Origin: Alphaproteobacteria bacterium
Lineage (GTDB): Bacteria; Pseudomonadota; Alphaproteobacteria; Acetobacterales; Acetobacteraceae
DNA: 64,000 nt
Direction: 5' to 3'
Assembly: GCA_017307285.1 (NCBI GenBank)
Contig: JAFKFI010000066.1
Location: forward strand, 62,001-126,000
Shown here: positions 7,661 to 15,943 of the stretch, piece after piece
Numbering within the stretch: the stretch's first letter is position 1
How the letters are laid out: each line of letters opens with the position of its first letter
The notes under the pieces: model-generated
Told to the model about the DNA's origin: nothing
The model's input: only the letters and a program-made list of their open reading frames with translations
Database searches by the model: none
Made by a program: the position numbers and the translations under genes

Positions 7661-8935
7661 ATGCGGGCCTCCACGGCTGATCTTCCTGACGGCGCGATCC
7701 CGGCCTGGCGCGCGACCTTCGCAGGGTTTGCCGCGATCCTGGTGGGGATCGGGCTGGCGCGGTTCGCCTATACACCGTTGCTGCCGGCGCTGATCCACGC
7801 TGGGTGGTTCGCGGCCTCGCCGGCGGCCTATCTCGGCGCGGCCAATCTGGCGGGGTATCTGGCGGGCGCCTTGCTGGCGCACTCGCTGGCGGCCCGGCTG
7901 CCGGTGGCACCCCTGTTGCGCGGGATGATGGTGCTGGTAGCGGCGGCGTTCGTCGGCTGCGCCTTTCCGCTGTCCTTCCCGTGGTATTTCCTGTGGCGGT
8001 TCGCATCGGGCTTCGCGGGCGGTGCTTTGATGGCCCTCGCTGCGCCGGCCGTGCTCCCGCTGGTCTCTGCGGGGCGGCGGGGCATGGCGGGCGGGATCAT
8101 TTTCGCCGCGGTCGGTATCGGGATCATTGCCTCGGGCACGCTGGTCCCTTTGCTGTTGCTCGGAGGTCTGCGCGAGACATGGCTTGGCCTCGGTGCTCTG
8201 TCCCTGGTGCTGACCGCGCTGGCCTGGGGCGGGTGGCCGACTGACCCTCCGGTGGGCCGTGTTGTGCAGGCTCGGGCTACGCGGACGATGGGATTGCCGA
8301 GGTTGGGGCTGCAGGCGCGCGCGCTCTTACCGGCCTATGGCCTGATCGCCGTTGGCCTCGTGCCGCACATGGTGTTCCTCGTCGATTTCGTCGTGCGAGG
8401 GCTCGGGCAGGCGATGACGGTCGGGGCGTTCCAATGGGTGCTGTTCGGCGTCGGCGCCTGTCTTGGCCCGGTCGCAAGCGGAGCCGTGGCCGACCGTGTT
8501 GGCTTCGTCACGACGCTTCGCTTGTCGCTTGTTGTCGAGGCAGTCGCGGTGTCGGTGCCGGCTTTCTCGGGCTGGGCGCCGGCGGTGGCGCTGTCCAGCC
8601 TGGCCGTCGGCGCCTTCGTTCCAGCCAGTTCCGTGCTTGTGCTGGGTCGGCTCAACGCACTCGTAGCGCCCGAGCGCCAACGCGCCGCCTGGGGGTGGGC
8701 GACGACCGCCTTCGCGATTGGCCAGGCCCTCGCGGCCTACGGGTTTGCGTTCCTGCTCGCGACGGGTGCTCCCTTTGCAGTGCTGTTCCTGCTCGGCTCC
8801 GGCGCTCTCGCCGCGGCGCTTCTGGTCGATCTCGGCGCCGGATTACGGGCGGGGCAGCGCTCCTTCACGCCATCGCGGGGCGGAGCCGACCCGAATGGCT
8901 GCGCAGCACCAGCGCGCCGATCAGCGCGAAGTTGA
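7661..8935 (+). CDS. YbfB/YjiJ family MFS transporter
   Basis: A 424-residue inner-membrane protein with about 12 hydrophobic segments. The opening GFAAILVGIGLARFAYTPLLPALI and the AAYLGAANLAGYLAGAL block are characteristic of the YbfB/YjiJ group of major facilitator transporters; substrate unknown. An AAGGAG ribosome site precedes the ATG. It follows the LysR gene, and its last 70 bp overlap the end of the convergent MFS gene, giving a poorly conserved, Arg-rich C-terminal tail. Confidence 0.87.
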   Translation: MRASTADLPDGAIPAWRATFAGFAAILVGIGLARFAYTPLLPALIHAGWFAASPAAYLGAANLAGYLAGALLAHSLAARLPVAPLLRGMMVLVAAAFVGCAFPLSFPWYFLWRFASGFAGGALMALAAPAVLPLVSAGRRGMAGGIIFAAVGIGIIASGTLVPLLLLGGLRETWLGLGALSLVLTALAWGGWPTDPPVGRVVQARATRTMGLPRLGLQARALLPAYGLIAVGLVPHMVFLVDFVVRGLGQAMTVGAFQWVLFGVGACLGPVASGAVADRVGFVTTLRLSLVVEAVAVSVPAFSGWAPAVALSSLAVGAFVPASSVLVLGRLNALVAPERQRAAWGWATTAFAIGQALAAYGFAFLLATGAPFAVLFLLGSGALAAALLVDLGAGLRAGQRSFTPSRGGADPNGCAAPARRSARS

Positions 8936-10103
8936 TGAGGTTGAACAGGATGCCGGTGGCGAAGGCCGGGGCGTAGAAGCCGAAATAATCGTAGATCGCC
9001 CCCGCCAGCCAGGCGCCGAACGCCATCCCGCCCATGCCCGAGAACAGGATCACCGGCACTCGCCAGCTCGCCTCTGATGCCGGGAATAGCTCCCGCACCG
9101 TCAGCACATAGGCGGGAATGAGCCCGGCGAAGCCCAGCCCATAGGCGCCAGCGACCGCGAACAGGCCCACCTCGTCCTGGGTCAGCAGGAACGCCGCGAG
9201 CGCCAGCGCCTGACAGCCGGAGCCGACCAGCAGCGAGCGCAGACCGCCGAACCGGTCGGCGAACCAGCCCCAGAATTGGCGGCTGAGGAAGGCGCAGGCG
9301 AGCATCACGGAGAGCATCGCCGCGCCATGCGAGGCCGGGATGCCGAGATCGCTGCAGAACGCCACCAGATGGCCGTTCGGTATGGCCATCGGCACGCAGC
9401 AGAAGAACGGCGCGGCGGCGAGCACGGCGAAGGCGGCGCGCTTGGACAGGCCGATCGAGGCGAGGCTCCGGCCGGGCGCCAGGGCGTGGCCGCTCGGGGG
9501 CGCCGAAAGCGGCTCGGGCGCTGCCCGCAGGAAGATTAGCGCGGCCGGCAGGACGACCGCGACCTGGAGCAGGCCGAACAGGAACATGGTCTCGCGGTAG
9601 CCGACTGAGGCGATGCCGCGCTCGAACAGCGACGGCCAGATGATGCCGGCGATGTACTGGCCGGACGAGATCAGCGCCAGCGCGCTGCCCCGCCGCCGGT
9701 CGAACCAGCGGCTGACATAGACGACGAGGGGCGCGAACAGGCAGGAATTGCCCAGGAGCCCCATTAGCAGCCCTTGGCCGACATAGAGATGCCAGACGCC
9801 GCCGAGCGAGGAGACCGCGAGGCCGGAGGCGACCATCACTGAGCCGAACATCACGATCGGCCGCAAGCCGGTGCGGTCCGCCAGCCGGCCCATGATGATG
9901 CCGCCGATCCCCGTGCCGAGCCAGGCGAGGGAAAATGCCAGTGCCGGCACCGAGCGCGGCACCCCGAGCTCGGCCGCCATCGGCTTGAGCGCGACCACCG
10001 CGACCAGCGGACCGCCATAGGAGAAGGTGAGCATCCCGAGTGCGGCGCAGGCGACCACCCAGGAGGCCCGGCTCTCGATGCTAATTGGTTGTTGTGTGGA
10101 CAT
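8865..10103 (-). CDS. MFS transporter, probable anion/monocarboxylate type
   Basis: A 412-residue 12-helix transporter starting at the ATG at 10103, with AAGGAAA a few bases upstream. The second-third helix loop GRLADRTGLRPIVMFGS is the MFS signature, repeated in the second half as FADRFGGLRSLLVGSG. SFSLAWLGTGIGG and YVSRWFDRRRGSALALISSGQYIAGIIWP resemble oxalate/formate-antiporter-like members (the last quoted in part: YVSRWFDRRRGSALA). It is divergent from the alcohol dehydrogenase gene across 127 bp. Confidence 0.85.
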   Translation of the reverse strand: MSTQQPISIESRASWVVACAALGMLTFSYGGPLVAVVALKPMAAELGVPRSVPALAFSLAWLGTGIGGIIMGRLADRTGLRPIVMFGSVMVASGLAVSSLGGVWHLYVGQGLLMGLLGNSCLFAPLVVYVSRWFDRRRGSALALISSGQYIAGIIWPSLFERGIASVGYRETMFLFGLLQVAVVLPAALIFLRAAPEPLSAPPSGHALAPGRSLASIGLSKRAAFAVLAAAPFFCCVPMAIPNGHLVAFCSDLGIPASHGAAMLSVMLACAFLSRQFWGWFADRFGGLRSLLVGSGCQALALAAFLLTQDEVGLFAVAGAYGLGFAGLIPAYVLTVRELFPASEASWRVPVILFSGMGGMAFGAWLAGAIYDYFGFYAPAFATGILFNLINFALIGALVLRSHSGRLRPAMA

Positions 10104-10230
10104 CGTTTCCTTGCCCCGTGGCGGCATCATCCGCCCCCGCTGATCGCGGCGCAATGTCGGGCGGCCGGTGGACGGCGGGCGGGGCGCCGACTAACATCGG
10201 GCCACACGAATTCCCGGGGGGAGAAGACCG

Positions 10231-11322
10231 ATGCGAGCAGCCGTTTTCCACGCGGCGCACCAGCCCATGACCATCGAGAACCTCGAGGTCGCCAAGCCCA
10301 AGGCGCACGAGGTTCTGCTGCGTACCGCCTATGCGGGGCTCTGCCACAGCGACCTGCATTTCCTCGAAGGCCTCTATCCGATGGTCACGCCCTGCGTGCT
10401 CGGTCATGAGTCCTCAGCCGTGGTCGAGGCGGTCGGCAGCGAGGTGACATACGTGAAGCCGGGCGACCGGGTGATCACCTGCCTCTCGGTGTTCTGCGGC
10501 ACCTGCGCCTACTGCACCACCGGCCGGCCGCAGCTCTGCGACAATCCCAACGTCAAGATGGCGCCGGGGGTGGCACAGCGGCTGTCCTGGAACGGCAAGC
10601 CGGTCGCTCAGGCCTTCAATCTCTCCTCTTTTGCTGAGCAGCTGCTGGTCCATGAAAACGCAGTGGTGAAGATCGCCGACGATATCCCGCTCGACCGCGC
10701 CGCCCTTGTCGGCTGCGGTGTCATCACTGGCGCGGGTGCGGTCATCAACACCGCGAAGGTGCCGGCCGGCAGCACCGTCGCGGTGTTCGGCTGCGGCGGC
10801 ATCGGTCTCTCGGCGGTGAACGGCGCGGCGCTCGCGGGTGCGGAGCGGATCATCGCGATTGACACCATCTCGTCGAAGCTCGACGTGGCGAAGGAGATGG
10901 GGGCGACCGATATCATCAACGCGAGCAACGCCGACCCCGTCGAGGCGATCAAGGAACTCACCGGCGGCGGCGTGGAGTTCGCCTTCGAGGCGGTTGGCCT
11001 GAAGAAGACCGCCGAGCAGAGCTTCGAGTGCCTGCGTCCGGGCGGCACGGCGACGATCATCGGCATGGTGCCGTTCGGCATGAAGATCGAGCTGCACGGC
11101 TACGACTTCCTGCGCGAGCGCAAGATCCAGGGCTCCTCGATGGGGAGCAACCGCTTCCGCGTCGACATGCCGCGGCTGTTGAGCGCCTGGAAGAAGGGCC
11201 AGCTCAAGCTTGATCACTTGATTTCCAGCCATATCAAGCTCGACGAGATCAACGACGGCTACAACAAGCTGAAGGGCGGACATGTGCTCCGCCAGCTGAT
11301 CGACTTCGGCGTCGCGGCGTAG
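10231..11322 (+). CDS. Zinc-dependent alcohol dehydrogenase (medium-chain family)
   Basis: A 363-residue NAD-dependent dehydrogenase. Catalytic zinc ligands are in AGLCHSDLH (Cys38) and LGHESSAVVE; the structural-zinc cysteines are in FCGTCAYCTTGRPQLC. The Rossmann motif VFGCGGIGLSAVNGAALAGA is complete. The GVITGAGAVINTAKVP segment is typical of the class III / zinc-alcohol-dehydrogenase cluster; the physiological alcohol is not evident. A GGGGGGAGAAG ribosome site precedes the ATG. Confidence 0.9.
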   Translation: MRAAVFHAAHQPMTIENLEVAKPKAHEVLLRTAYAGLCHSDLHFLEGLYPMVTPCVLGHESSAVVEAVGSEVTYVKPGDRVITCLSVFCGTCAYCTTGRPQLCDNPNVKMAPGVAQRLSWNGKPVAQAFNLSSFAEQLLVHENAVVKIADDIPLDRAALVGCGVITGAGAVINTAKVPAGSTVAVFGCGGIGLSAVNGAALAGAERIIAIDTISSKLDVAKEMGATDIINASNADPVEAIKELTGGGVEFAFEAVGLKKTAEQSFECLRPGGTATIIGMVPFGMKIELHGYDFLRERKIQGSSMGSNRFRVDMPRLLSAWKKGQLKLDHLISSHIKLDEINDGYNKLKGGHVLRQLIDFGVAA

Positions 11323-11393
11323 GCGCTCCTCGCTTTCACGAATGGCCAGTCCGGATTGGCTGCAAGTAGAGCACTGTGCTCAATCAAGTACTC

Positions 11394-11476
11394 GTCATGG
11401 TCCGCGAAGGCCGACCATCCACGACTTCGCTTGCCAGCAATAAAGTCGTGGATGACCGGCCTTCGCCGGTCATGAC
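11394..11476. repeat. REP-like nested palindrome, copy 1
   Basis: Two 34-base arms (11394-11427 and 11443-11476) are imperfect reverse complements around a 15-base spacer, and each arm contains its own smaller palindrome (GACCGGCCTTCGCCGGTC in the right arm). The same GTCGTGGAT...CGCCG..GAC core recurs at 15765-15850. It fills the gap behind the alcohol dehydrogenase; the convergent binding-protein gene ends at 11599. Such elements can also terminate transcription. Confidence 0.7.
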
Positions 11477-11598
11477 GATATGGGATGGAAAGTCGGTACC
11501 AAGTCACTGAATTGGCCGAGAAGGCCAATCCGAATACCAACCGGTCAAGCCCGGCAATGACGATGATGCGGATGCGAATACGTCATCCCAAAGTCGCT

Positions 11599-12822
11599 CT
11601 ACTGGCTCCGCACGAGCGGGCACTCGCTCCCGGAAAGCGGGCGGAACGCGCGTTCGGCAGGGATCACGGCGAGCTGGCGGAGATAGTCCCACGGGTAACG
11701 GGATTCGCCCGGCTTCTTGACCTCGAACAGGTACATGTCGCGCATCAGCTTGCCGTCGGCGCGGATGCGCGCGCCGTGGGTGAAGAAATCCTCGACGGGC
11801 ATGGCGTGCATCGCGGCGGCGATGGCGTCGCCGTTTCGGCTGCCGGCTTTCTGCGCCGCTTTCATCACGTGGGTTGCGGCGCTGTAGACGAGCGCGTGAT
11901 TGCGGCTCGGCATCTGGTTCATCTTGGCGAAGAACCGCTTGGCGAAGGCGCGGGTCGGGTCGGTCTGGTCCCAGTAGAAATCGAGCGACATCAGCGCGCC
12001 CTGCGCCGCTTGCAGGCCGATCGCGCGCACGTCCTGCACGAAGGCGACCGGCAGAACGAGAGACTGGCCGCCCTCCGCGATGCGGTATTCGCCCGCCTGC
12101 TTCACCGCGTTGACCAGATCGGCCCCCGCGATCAGCACGGCGATGAGGTGGGCGCCCGATGTGTGAGCTTGCAGGAGGAACGACGAGTAATCGGTGGTGC
12201 CGAGGGGGGAGCGCACGGTGCCGACGACGGTGCCGCCGGCCTTGGTGACGGCGTCGGTGAGATCGCGCTGGAAGGCGTAGCCGACCGTGTAGTCCCAGGT
12301 GAGGATGAACCACTTCTTCCGGCCGCCGGCCATCGCCGCCTCCGGCGCGCCGTGCGTCATGGAGTACGTGTCGTAGCCCCAGGAAAAGCCGTTCGGCGAG
12401 CACGCCTTGCCGGTGAGGTCGGTCGAAGTGGAGCCGGTGTGCACGACGATTTTGTGCTTGTCGCGCGCCATCTGCTGCACGGCGAAGGAGATCGAGGAAT
12501 TGGAGATGTCGAAGATGGCGTCGACGCCTTCGTCGTACCATTGGCGCGCGATGGACACGCCGATATCGGTTTTTCCCTGGTGATCGGCGGAGACGAAGGC
12601 GATCGGCTGGCCGAGCGCGTGGCCGCCGAAATCGGCGATCGCCATGCGTGCCGCCTCGATCGAGCCCGCGCCGCTGATTTCGGAGAATGCGGAGGTTACG
12701 TCGGTGAGCACGCCGAGTTTCAGCGGCGCATCGGCCGCGCGCGTCGGCCGTGCGATGCCGGCGAGGGACGCCGCGCCGATGAGGCCGAGTGCCCGTCTTC
12801 GTGCGATCATCAATGCCGACAT
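11599..12822 (-). CDS. ABC transporter substrate-binding protein (branched-chain amino acid / amide type)
   Basis: A 407-residue periplasmic binding protein of the LivK/AmiC fold (Peripla_BP_6). The N-terminus ARRRALGLIGAASLAGIA is a twin-arginine-type signal ending near ADA. The mature part opens with LKLGVLTDVTSAFSEISG and shows ADHQGKTDIGVSIARQWYDE and FAKRFFAKMNQMPSRNHALVYSA. The ATG at 12822 was chosen over a GTG 6 bases upstream. No permease or ATPase gene lies nearby, so it is an orphan here and its ligand cannot be inferred. Confidence 0.87.
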   Translation of the reverse strand: MSALMIARRRALGLIGAASLAGIARPTRAADAPLKLGVLTDVTSAFSEISGAGSIEAARMAIADFGGHALGQPIAFVSADHQGKTDIGVSIARQWYDEGVDAIFDISNSSISFAVQQMARDKHKIVVHTGSTSTDLTGKACSPNGFSWGYDTYSMTHGAPEAAMAGGRKKWFILTWDYTVGYAFQRDLTDAVTKAGGTVVGTVRSPLGTTDYSSFLLQAHTSGAHLIAVLIAGADLVNAVKQAGEYRIAEGGQSLVLPVAFVQDVRAIGLQAAQGALMSLDFYWDQTDPTRAFAKRFFAKMNQMPSRNHALVYSAATHVMKAAQKAGSRNGDAIAAAMHAMPVEDFFTHGARIRADGKLMRDMYLFEVKKPGESRYPWDYLRQLAVIPAERAFRPLSGSECPLVRSQ

Positions 12823-12878
12823 GCTCACCGTCCGATCAAACGGCGGAAGAATACGGCAGGACCGGAGTGCGCAGAAGA

Positions 12879-12935
12879 GTGGCGGATTGACATCCGCCCT
12901 ACGGGATCGGTGTAGGGCGGACGCTGGTCCGCCAC
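12879..12935 (-). terminator. Long hairpin behind minE (repeat-like terminator)
   Basis: Arms of 24 bases (12879-12902 and 12912-12935) match at about 20 positions around a 9-base loop (GTGGCGGA...CCGCCCTAC). On the minus strand it starts 4 bases after the minE stop and is followed by a CTCTTCT stretch, so it can end the min transcript. The GTAGGGCGGA core looks like a dispersed repeat. Confidence 0.6.
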
Positions 12936-12939
12936 TTCC

Positions 12940-13212
12940 TCAATGACGCGCGGCGGCGGCGGCTTGGGCGAGGTCGGGCATCTCGATGTCGATTTCGAGA
13001 GTCGAGGTCGACTTGCCCCGATCGAGCTTGACCTGAACTTTCTCGCGCTCGATCGCCATGTGCTTGGCGATCACGGCAAGAATTTCCTCCTGCAGGATGG
13101 CGACGAGATCGCGGTGGCCGTGCACCGCGCGCTCGTGCGCGAGCAGGATTTGCAGCCGCTCGCGCGCGACGGGCGCCGAGCGGCGTCGCGAGAGGAAGTT
13201 GAGCAGACTCAT
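12940..13212 (-). CDS. minE: Cell division topological specificity factor MinE
   Basis: A 90-residue protein. The N-terminal amphipathic membrane-targeting and anti-MinCD part is [21 protein letters not shown] (first residues SLLNFL), followed by [23 protein letters not shown] and the dimerising VQVKLDR / LEIDIEMP strands. MinE drives MinCD off the membrane to restrict the division inhibitor to the poles. Its ATG overlaps the minD stop (ATGA), and it is the last gene of minCDE. Confidence 0.95.
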   Translation of the reverse strand: MSLLNFLSRRRSAPVARERLQILLAHERAVHGHRDLVAILQEEILAVIAKHMAIEREKVQVKLDRGKSTSTLEIDIEMPDLAQAAAAARH

Positions 13213-14024
13213 GCCACCCTCCGCCCGAACAGCTTGCCCATCAAACCGCGGCGCTCCACCGGCACGGTCATGGGAATGTCCTCGCCGCGCAGCCGCTTGG
13301 CAGCGTCGAAATAGGCCCGTCCGGCCGCACTCGCCGGATTGCTCAAGGTAATCGGCGCGCCGATGTTCGATGCGCGCAGCACTTCCTCGCTTTCGGGGAT
13401 GATGCCGAGCAGCGGGATGGAGAGGATTTCCAGCACGTCGTCGGTCTTGAGCATCTCGCCGCGCGCCGCGCGGGCGGTATCGTAGCGGGTGAGCAGCAAA
13501 TGCTTCTCCATCCGCTCGCCCTTCTCGGCGCGCTTGGTCTTGGAATCGAGCAGGCCGATGATGCGATCCGAGTCGCGGACGGAGGAAACCTCCGGGTTGG
13601 TCACGACCACCGCCGCGTCCGCGTTGTACATCGCGAGCGTGGCGCCCTTCTCGATGCCGGCGGGGCTGTCGCAGATGATCCAGTCGAATTTCTCGCGGAG
13701 CTCGGCCAGCACCTTGGCGACGCCCTCTTCGGTGAGCGCGTCCTTGTCGCGGGTCTGCGAGGCGGGCAGCAGCGACAGCGTATCGACGCGCTTGTCGCGG
13801 ATCAGCGCCTGCGCCAGCTTGGCATCGCCCTGCACGACGTTGATGAGATCGAACACGACGCGCCGCTCGGCACCCATCACCAGGTCGAGGTTGCGCAGGC
13901 CGACGTCGAAATCGACGACGACCACGCGCTGCCCGCTCTGCGCCAGCGCCGCGCCGAGCGAGGCTGTGGAGGTCGTCTTGCCGACGCCGCCTTTTCCGCT
14001 AGTCACGACCAAAATCTTGGCCAT
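13209..14024 (-). CDS. minD: Septum site-determining ATPase MinD
   Basis: A 271-residue ParA/MinD ATPase. The deviant Walker A motif [15 protein letters not shown] is at residues 9-22, with [34 protein letters not shown] (Walker B) and [14 protein letters not shown]. The C-terminal basic amphipathic helix LMGKLFGRR is the membrane-targeting sequence. MinD binds the membrane with ATP and recruits MinC and MinE. It lies between minC (23 bp gap) and minE (4-base overlap). Confidence 0.97.
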   Translation of the reverse strand: MAKILVVTSGKGGVGKTTSTASLGAALAQSGQRVVVVDFDVGLRNLDLVMGAERRVVFDLINVVQGDAKLAQALIRDKRVDTLSLLPASQTRDKDALTEEGVAKVLAELREKFDWIICDSPAGIEKGATLAMYNADAAVVVTNPEVSSVRDSDRIIGLLDSKTKRAEKGERMEKHLLLTRYDTARAARGEMLKTDDVLEILSIPLLGIIPESEEVLRASNIGAPITLSNPASAAGRAYFDAAKRLRGEDIPMTVPVERRGLMGKLFGRRVA

Positions 14025-14047
14025 TCGGATTTTCCTCTACAGCTGCG

Positions 14048-14755
14048 TCAATCGAGTGGTGCCATGACAATCGAGTCGCGATCCAGCCAGGCTTGCACCG
14101 GCCGGCCGCGCAAGGCGGGGTCCATGTCCTCGGCGGTGCGATACAGCCCGTCGATCGCCAGCAATTCGGCGTCCATGCGGCGACAGAAAATGCGTGCGTT
14201 GGGATTGCCCAACATTCCCGCGATGGCGCGGCCGCGCAGCGCGCCGTAGATGTGGATCGAGCCGCCCGCCATCACCTCGGCACCCGAGCCGACCGAGCCC
14301 ACGATCGTCACATCCCCCTTCGGGAACACGATGGACTGGCCGGAGCGGATCGGCTCGCTGATGAGCAGGCAGGCCGGTTCCTCGGGCTCGGGCGGTGCGG
14401 GCGGCGGCTCGTCCGGCACCTCGATGCCGCTCGCCGCACGGCCGCCGTTCAACATCGGCGGCCAGCCCGGCACGTCGAGATTCTGCACTGACGGGTCCGC
14501 ACCCTCCATGCCGATGATGCGAATGTCGCGTGCCTGCAACTCGCTGAGCAGGGCGCGGATGCCGGGCTCGTTGAGTTGCGTCACCGAGAGATCGAGCACC
14601 ACCGGCCGCTTGTGGAAAAAGCCCGGCGCGCGCTCGATCTGCTCGTCGAGGCGGGCGAGCCAATCCATTACCGGCGGTTCCGGCACGAGCGCCACCGCGA
14701 TGAACGATCGGCCACGGAGTCGCAGCTGGGAACGGGAGATTTCGGAGTCTGTCAC
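14048..14755 (-). CDS. minC: Septum formation inhibitor MinC
   Basis: About 235 residues. The N-terminal domain (LRLRGRSFIAVAL, GFFHKRPVVLDLSVTQL) blocks FtsZ assembly; the C-terminal beta-helix (PIRSGQSIVFPKGDVTIVG, GSVGSGAEVMAGGSIHIYGA, RGRAIAGMLGN) dimerises and binds MinD. A Pro/Glu-rich linker separates them. The start is uncertain: no ATG is available, GTG at 14755 gives the normal family length, and TTG at 14794 would add 13 residues. Neither has a strong ribosome site. First gene of minCDE. Confidence 0.9.
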   Translation of the reverse strand: MTDSEISRSQLRLRGRSFIAVALVPEPPVMDWLARLDEQIERAPGFFHKRPVVLDLSVTQLNEPGIRALLSELQARDIRIIGMEGADPSVQNLDVPGWPPMLNGGRAASGIEVPDEPPPAPPEPEEPACLLISEPIRSGQSIVFPKGDVTIVGSVGSGAEVMAGGSIHIYGALRGRAIAGMLGNPNARIFCRRMDAELLAIDGLYRTAEDMDPALRGRPVQAWLDRDSIVMAPLD

Positions 14756-14834
14756 GATCCGAGGGGGGGTAACGTTCGCCGCCGCGCGCGTCAACGCGCA
14801 AATACACCGAGTCGTGATTCAGTCCGGATTGGGC

Positions 14835-15650
14835 TCAGCGGCCGGAAAAGCGCGCGGGCCGCTTCTCGCGAAAAGCCGTCACACCCTCGGTATAGTCGGC
14901 GCTCAGCCCGGCCTCGATCTGCAGCCTGGCTTCGAGGGCGAGCTGGGCCTCGTAGGTGTTCTCCAGGCCTTCCCAATAGAGCCGGCGGATCAGTCCGAGC
15001 GAGCGTGGGCCGTCGGCGAGGCGGCGGGCCATCGTCAGGGCTTCGCCGAGGAGCTGGGCGTCATCCACCACGCGGTTGATCAGCCCCCATTCGAGCGCCG
15101 TCTCGGCGGGCAGCTTTTCGGCGAGCAGCGAGAGTTCGAGCGCGCGGCTCATGCCGATCATGCGCGGCAGGATGTAGGAGGAGCCGCAATCCGGGACCAA
15201 GCCGATGCGCGCGAAGGCCTGGAGGAAATAGGCCGAGCGCGCGGCAAGCTTGAGGTCGGCGGAGAGGGCGAGGCTCATGCCGGCTCCCGCCGCCACACCG
15301 TTGATCGCGGCGACGATCGGGATGGGCAGGGCGCGCAGGCGCATGAAGGCTGGATTGTACCAGCTTTCGAGATCGCTCTTGGCCTCACCGCGCGCCTCGG
15401 CCTCGCGGTCGCGTGGCGGGCGGTCGGGGTCGGCGAGATTGGCGCCGGAGCAGAAGGCGCGACCGGCGCCGGTGATTAGCAGGCAGCGCGCCTCACTCGC
15501 TTCCAACCGATCGAGTGCGTCCGACACGTCCTCGCGCAGCTTCTGGCCGAACGCGTTGAGCACGGCGGGGTCGTTCAAGGTCATCACGGCCACCCCGTCC
15601 GCCATGTCGAGCAAGATCCTGCCGTGTTTCACCTTGCGCGCCCCTCGCAT
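14835..15650 (-). CDS. Enoyl-CoA hydratase/isomerase family protein
   Basis: A 271-residue crotonase-fold enzyme. ITGAGRAFCSGANLAD and AINGVAAGAGMSLALSADL form the two oxyanion-hole strands; the acidic residue sits in GLVPDCGSSYILPRMIG. That PD-containing loop is of the PaaG-like isomerase type rather than of the classic two-glutamate hydratases. The C-terminal EGVTAFREKRPARFSGR is standard. ATG at 15650 is chosen; a TTG 21 bases upstream is possible. Exact acyl-CoA substrate unknown. Confidence 0.88.
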   Translation of the reverse strand: MRGARKVKHGRILLDMADGVAVMTLNDPAVLNAFGQKLREDVSDALDRLEASEARCLLITGAGRAFCSGANLADPDRPPRDREAEARGEAKSDLESWYNPAFMRLRALPIPIVAAINGVAAGAGMSLALSADLKLAARSAYFLQAFARIGLVPDCGSSYILPRMIGMSRALELSLLAEKLPAETALEWGLINRVVDDAQLLGEALTMARRLADGPRSLGLIRRLYWEGLENTYEAQLALEARLQIEAGLSADYTEGVTAFREKRPARFSGR

Positions 15651-15764
15651 TGCATCGGCGGAGTTTGCCAAAGTGGCAGCGCGATTCCCAGGGGATCGCG
15701 AGTCGTGAGTGCCGATGGTGTTCGGTTAACAGCAGGTCAAGTCAGGCAGTCGCCCACAACTCTC

Positions 15765-15850
15765 ATCGTCATCATCGGGCTTGTCCCGATGATCCAGGAC
15801 TTTGCCGCCCTGAGCCGAGTCGTGGATCGTCGGCCTCCGCCGACGATGAC
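15765..15850. repeat. REP-like nested palindrome, copy 2
   Basis: Contains ATCATCGGGCTTGTCCCGAT and ATCGTCGGCCTCCGCCGACG, each with its own hairpin, arranged as two larger partly complementary arms (near 15767-15799 and 15819-15850) ending in GATCCAGGAC and GTCGTGGATC. The same layout and core are seen at 11394-11476. It lies in the 293-bp gap between two divergent genes. Confidence 0.6.
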
Positions 15851-15943
15851 GGAGCCGAACCGAAAATCACCCGAACAAGTCGGTCGCGTTGCCGGTGTCC
15901 GGTGTCGATGCCAGACTGCCGGCTCTTGTTAGGGACCGGAATC

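Noticed and set aside
6561-8006. A 481-residue minus-strand frame opposite the LysR and MFS genes
   Set aside because: Low-complexity Arg/Pro/Gln translation; both plus-strand genes are well supported.
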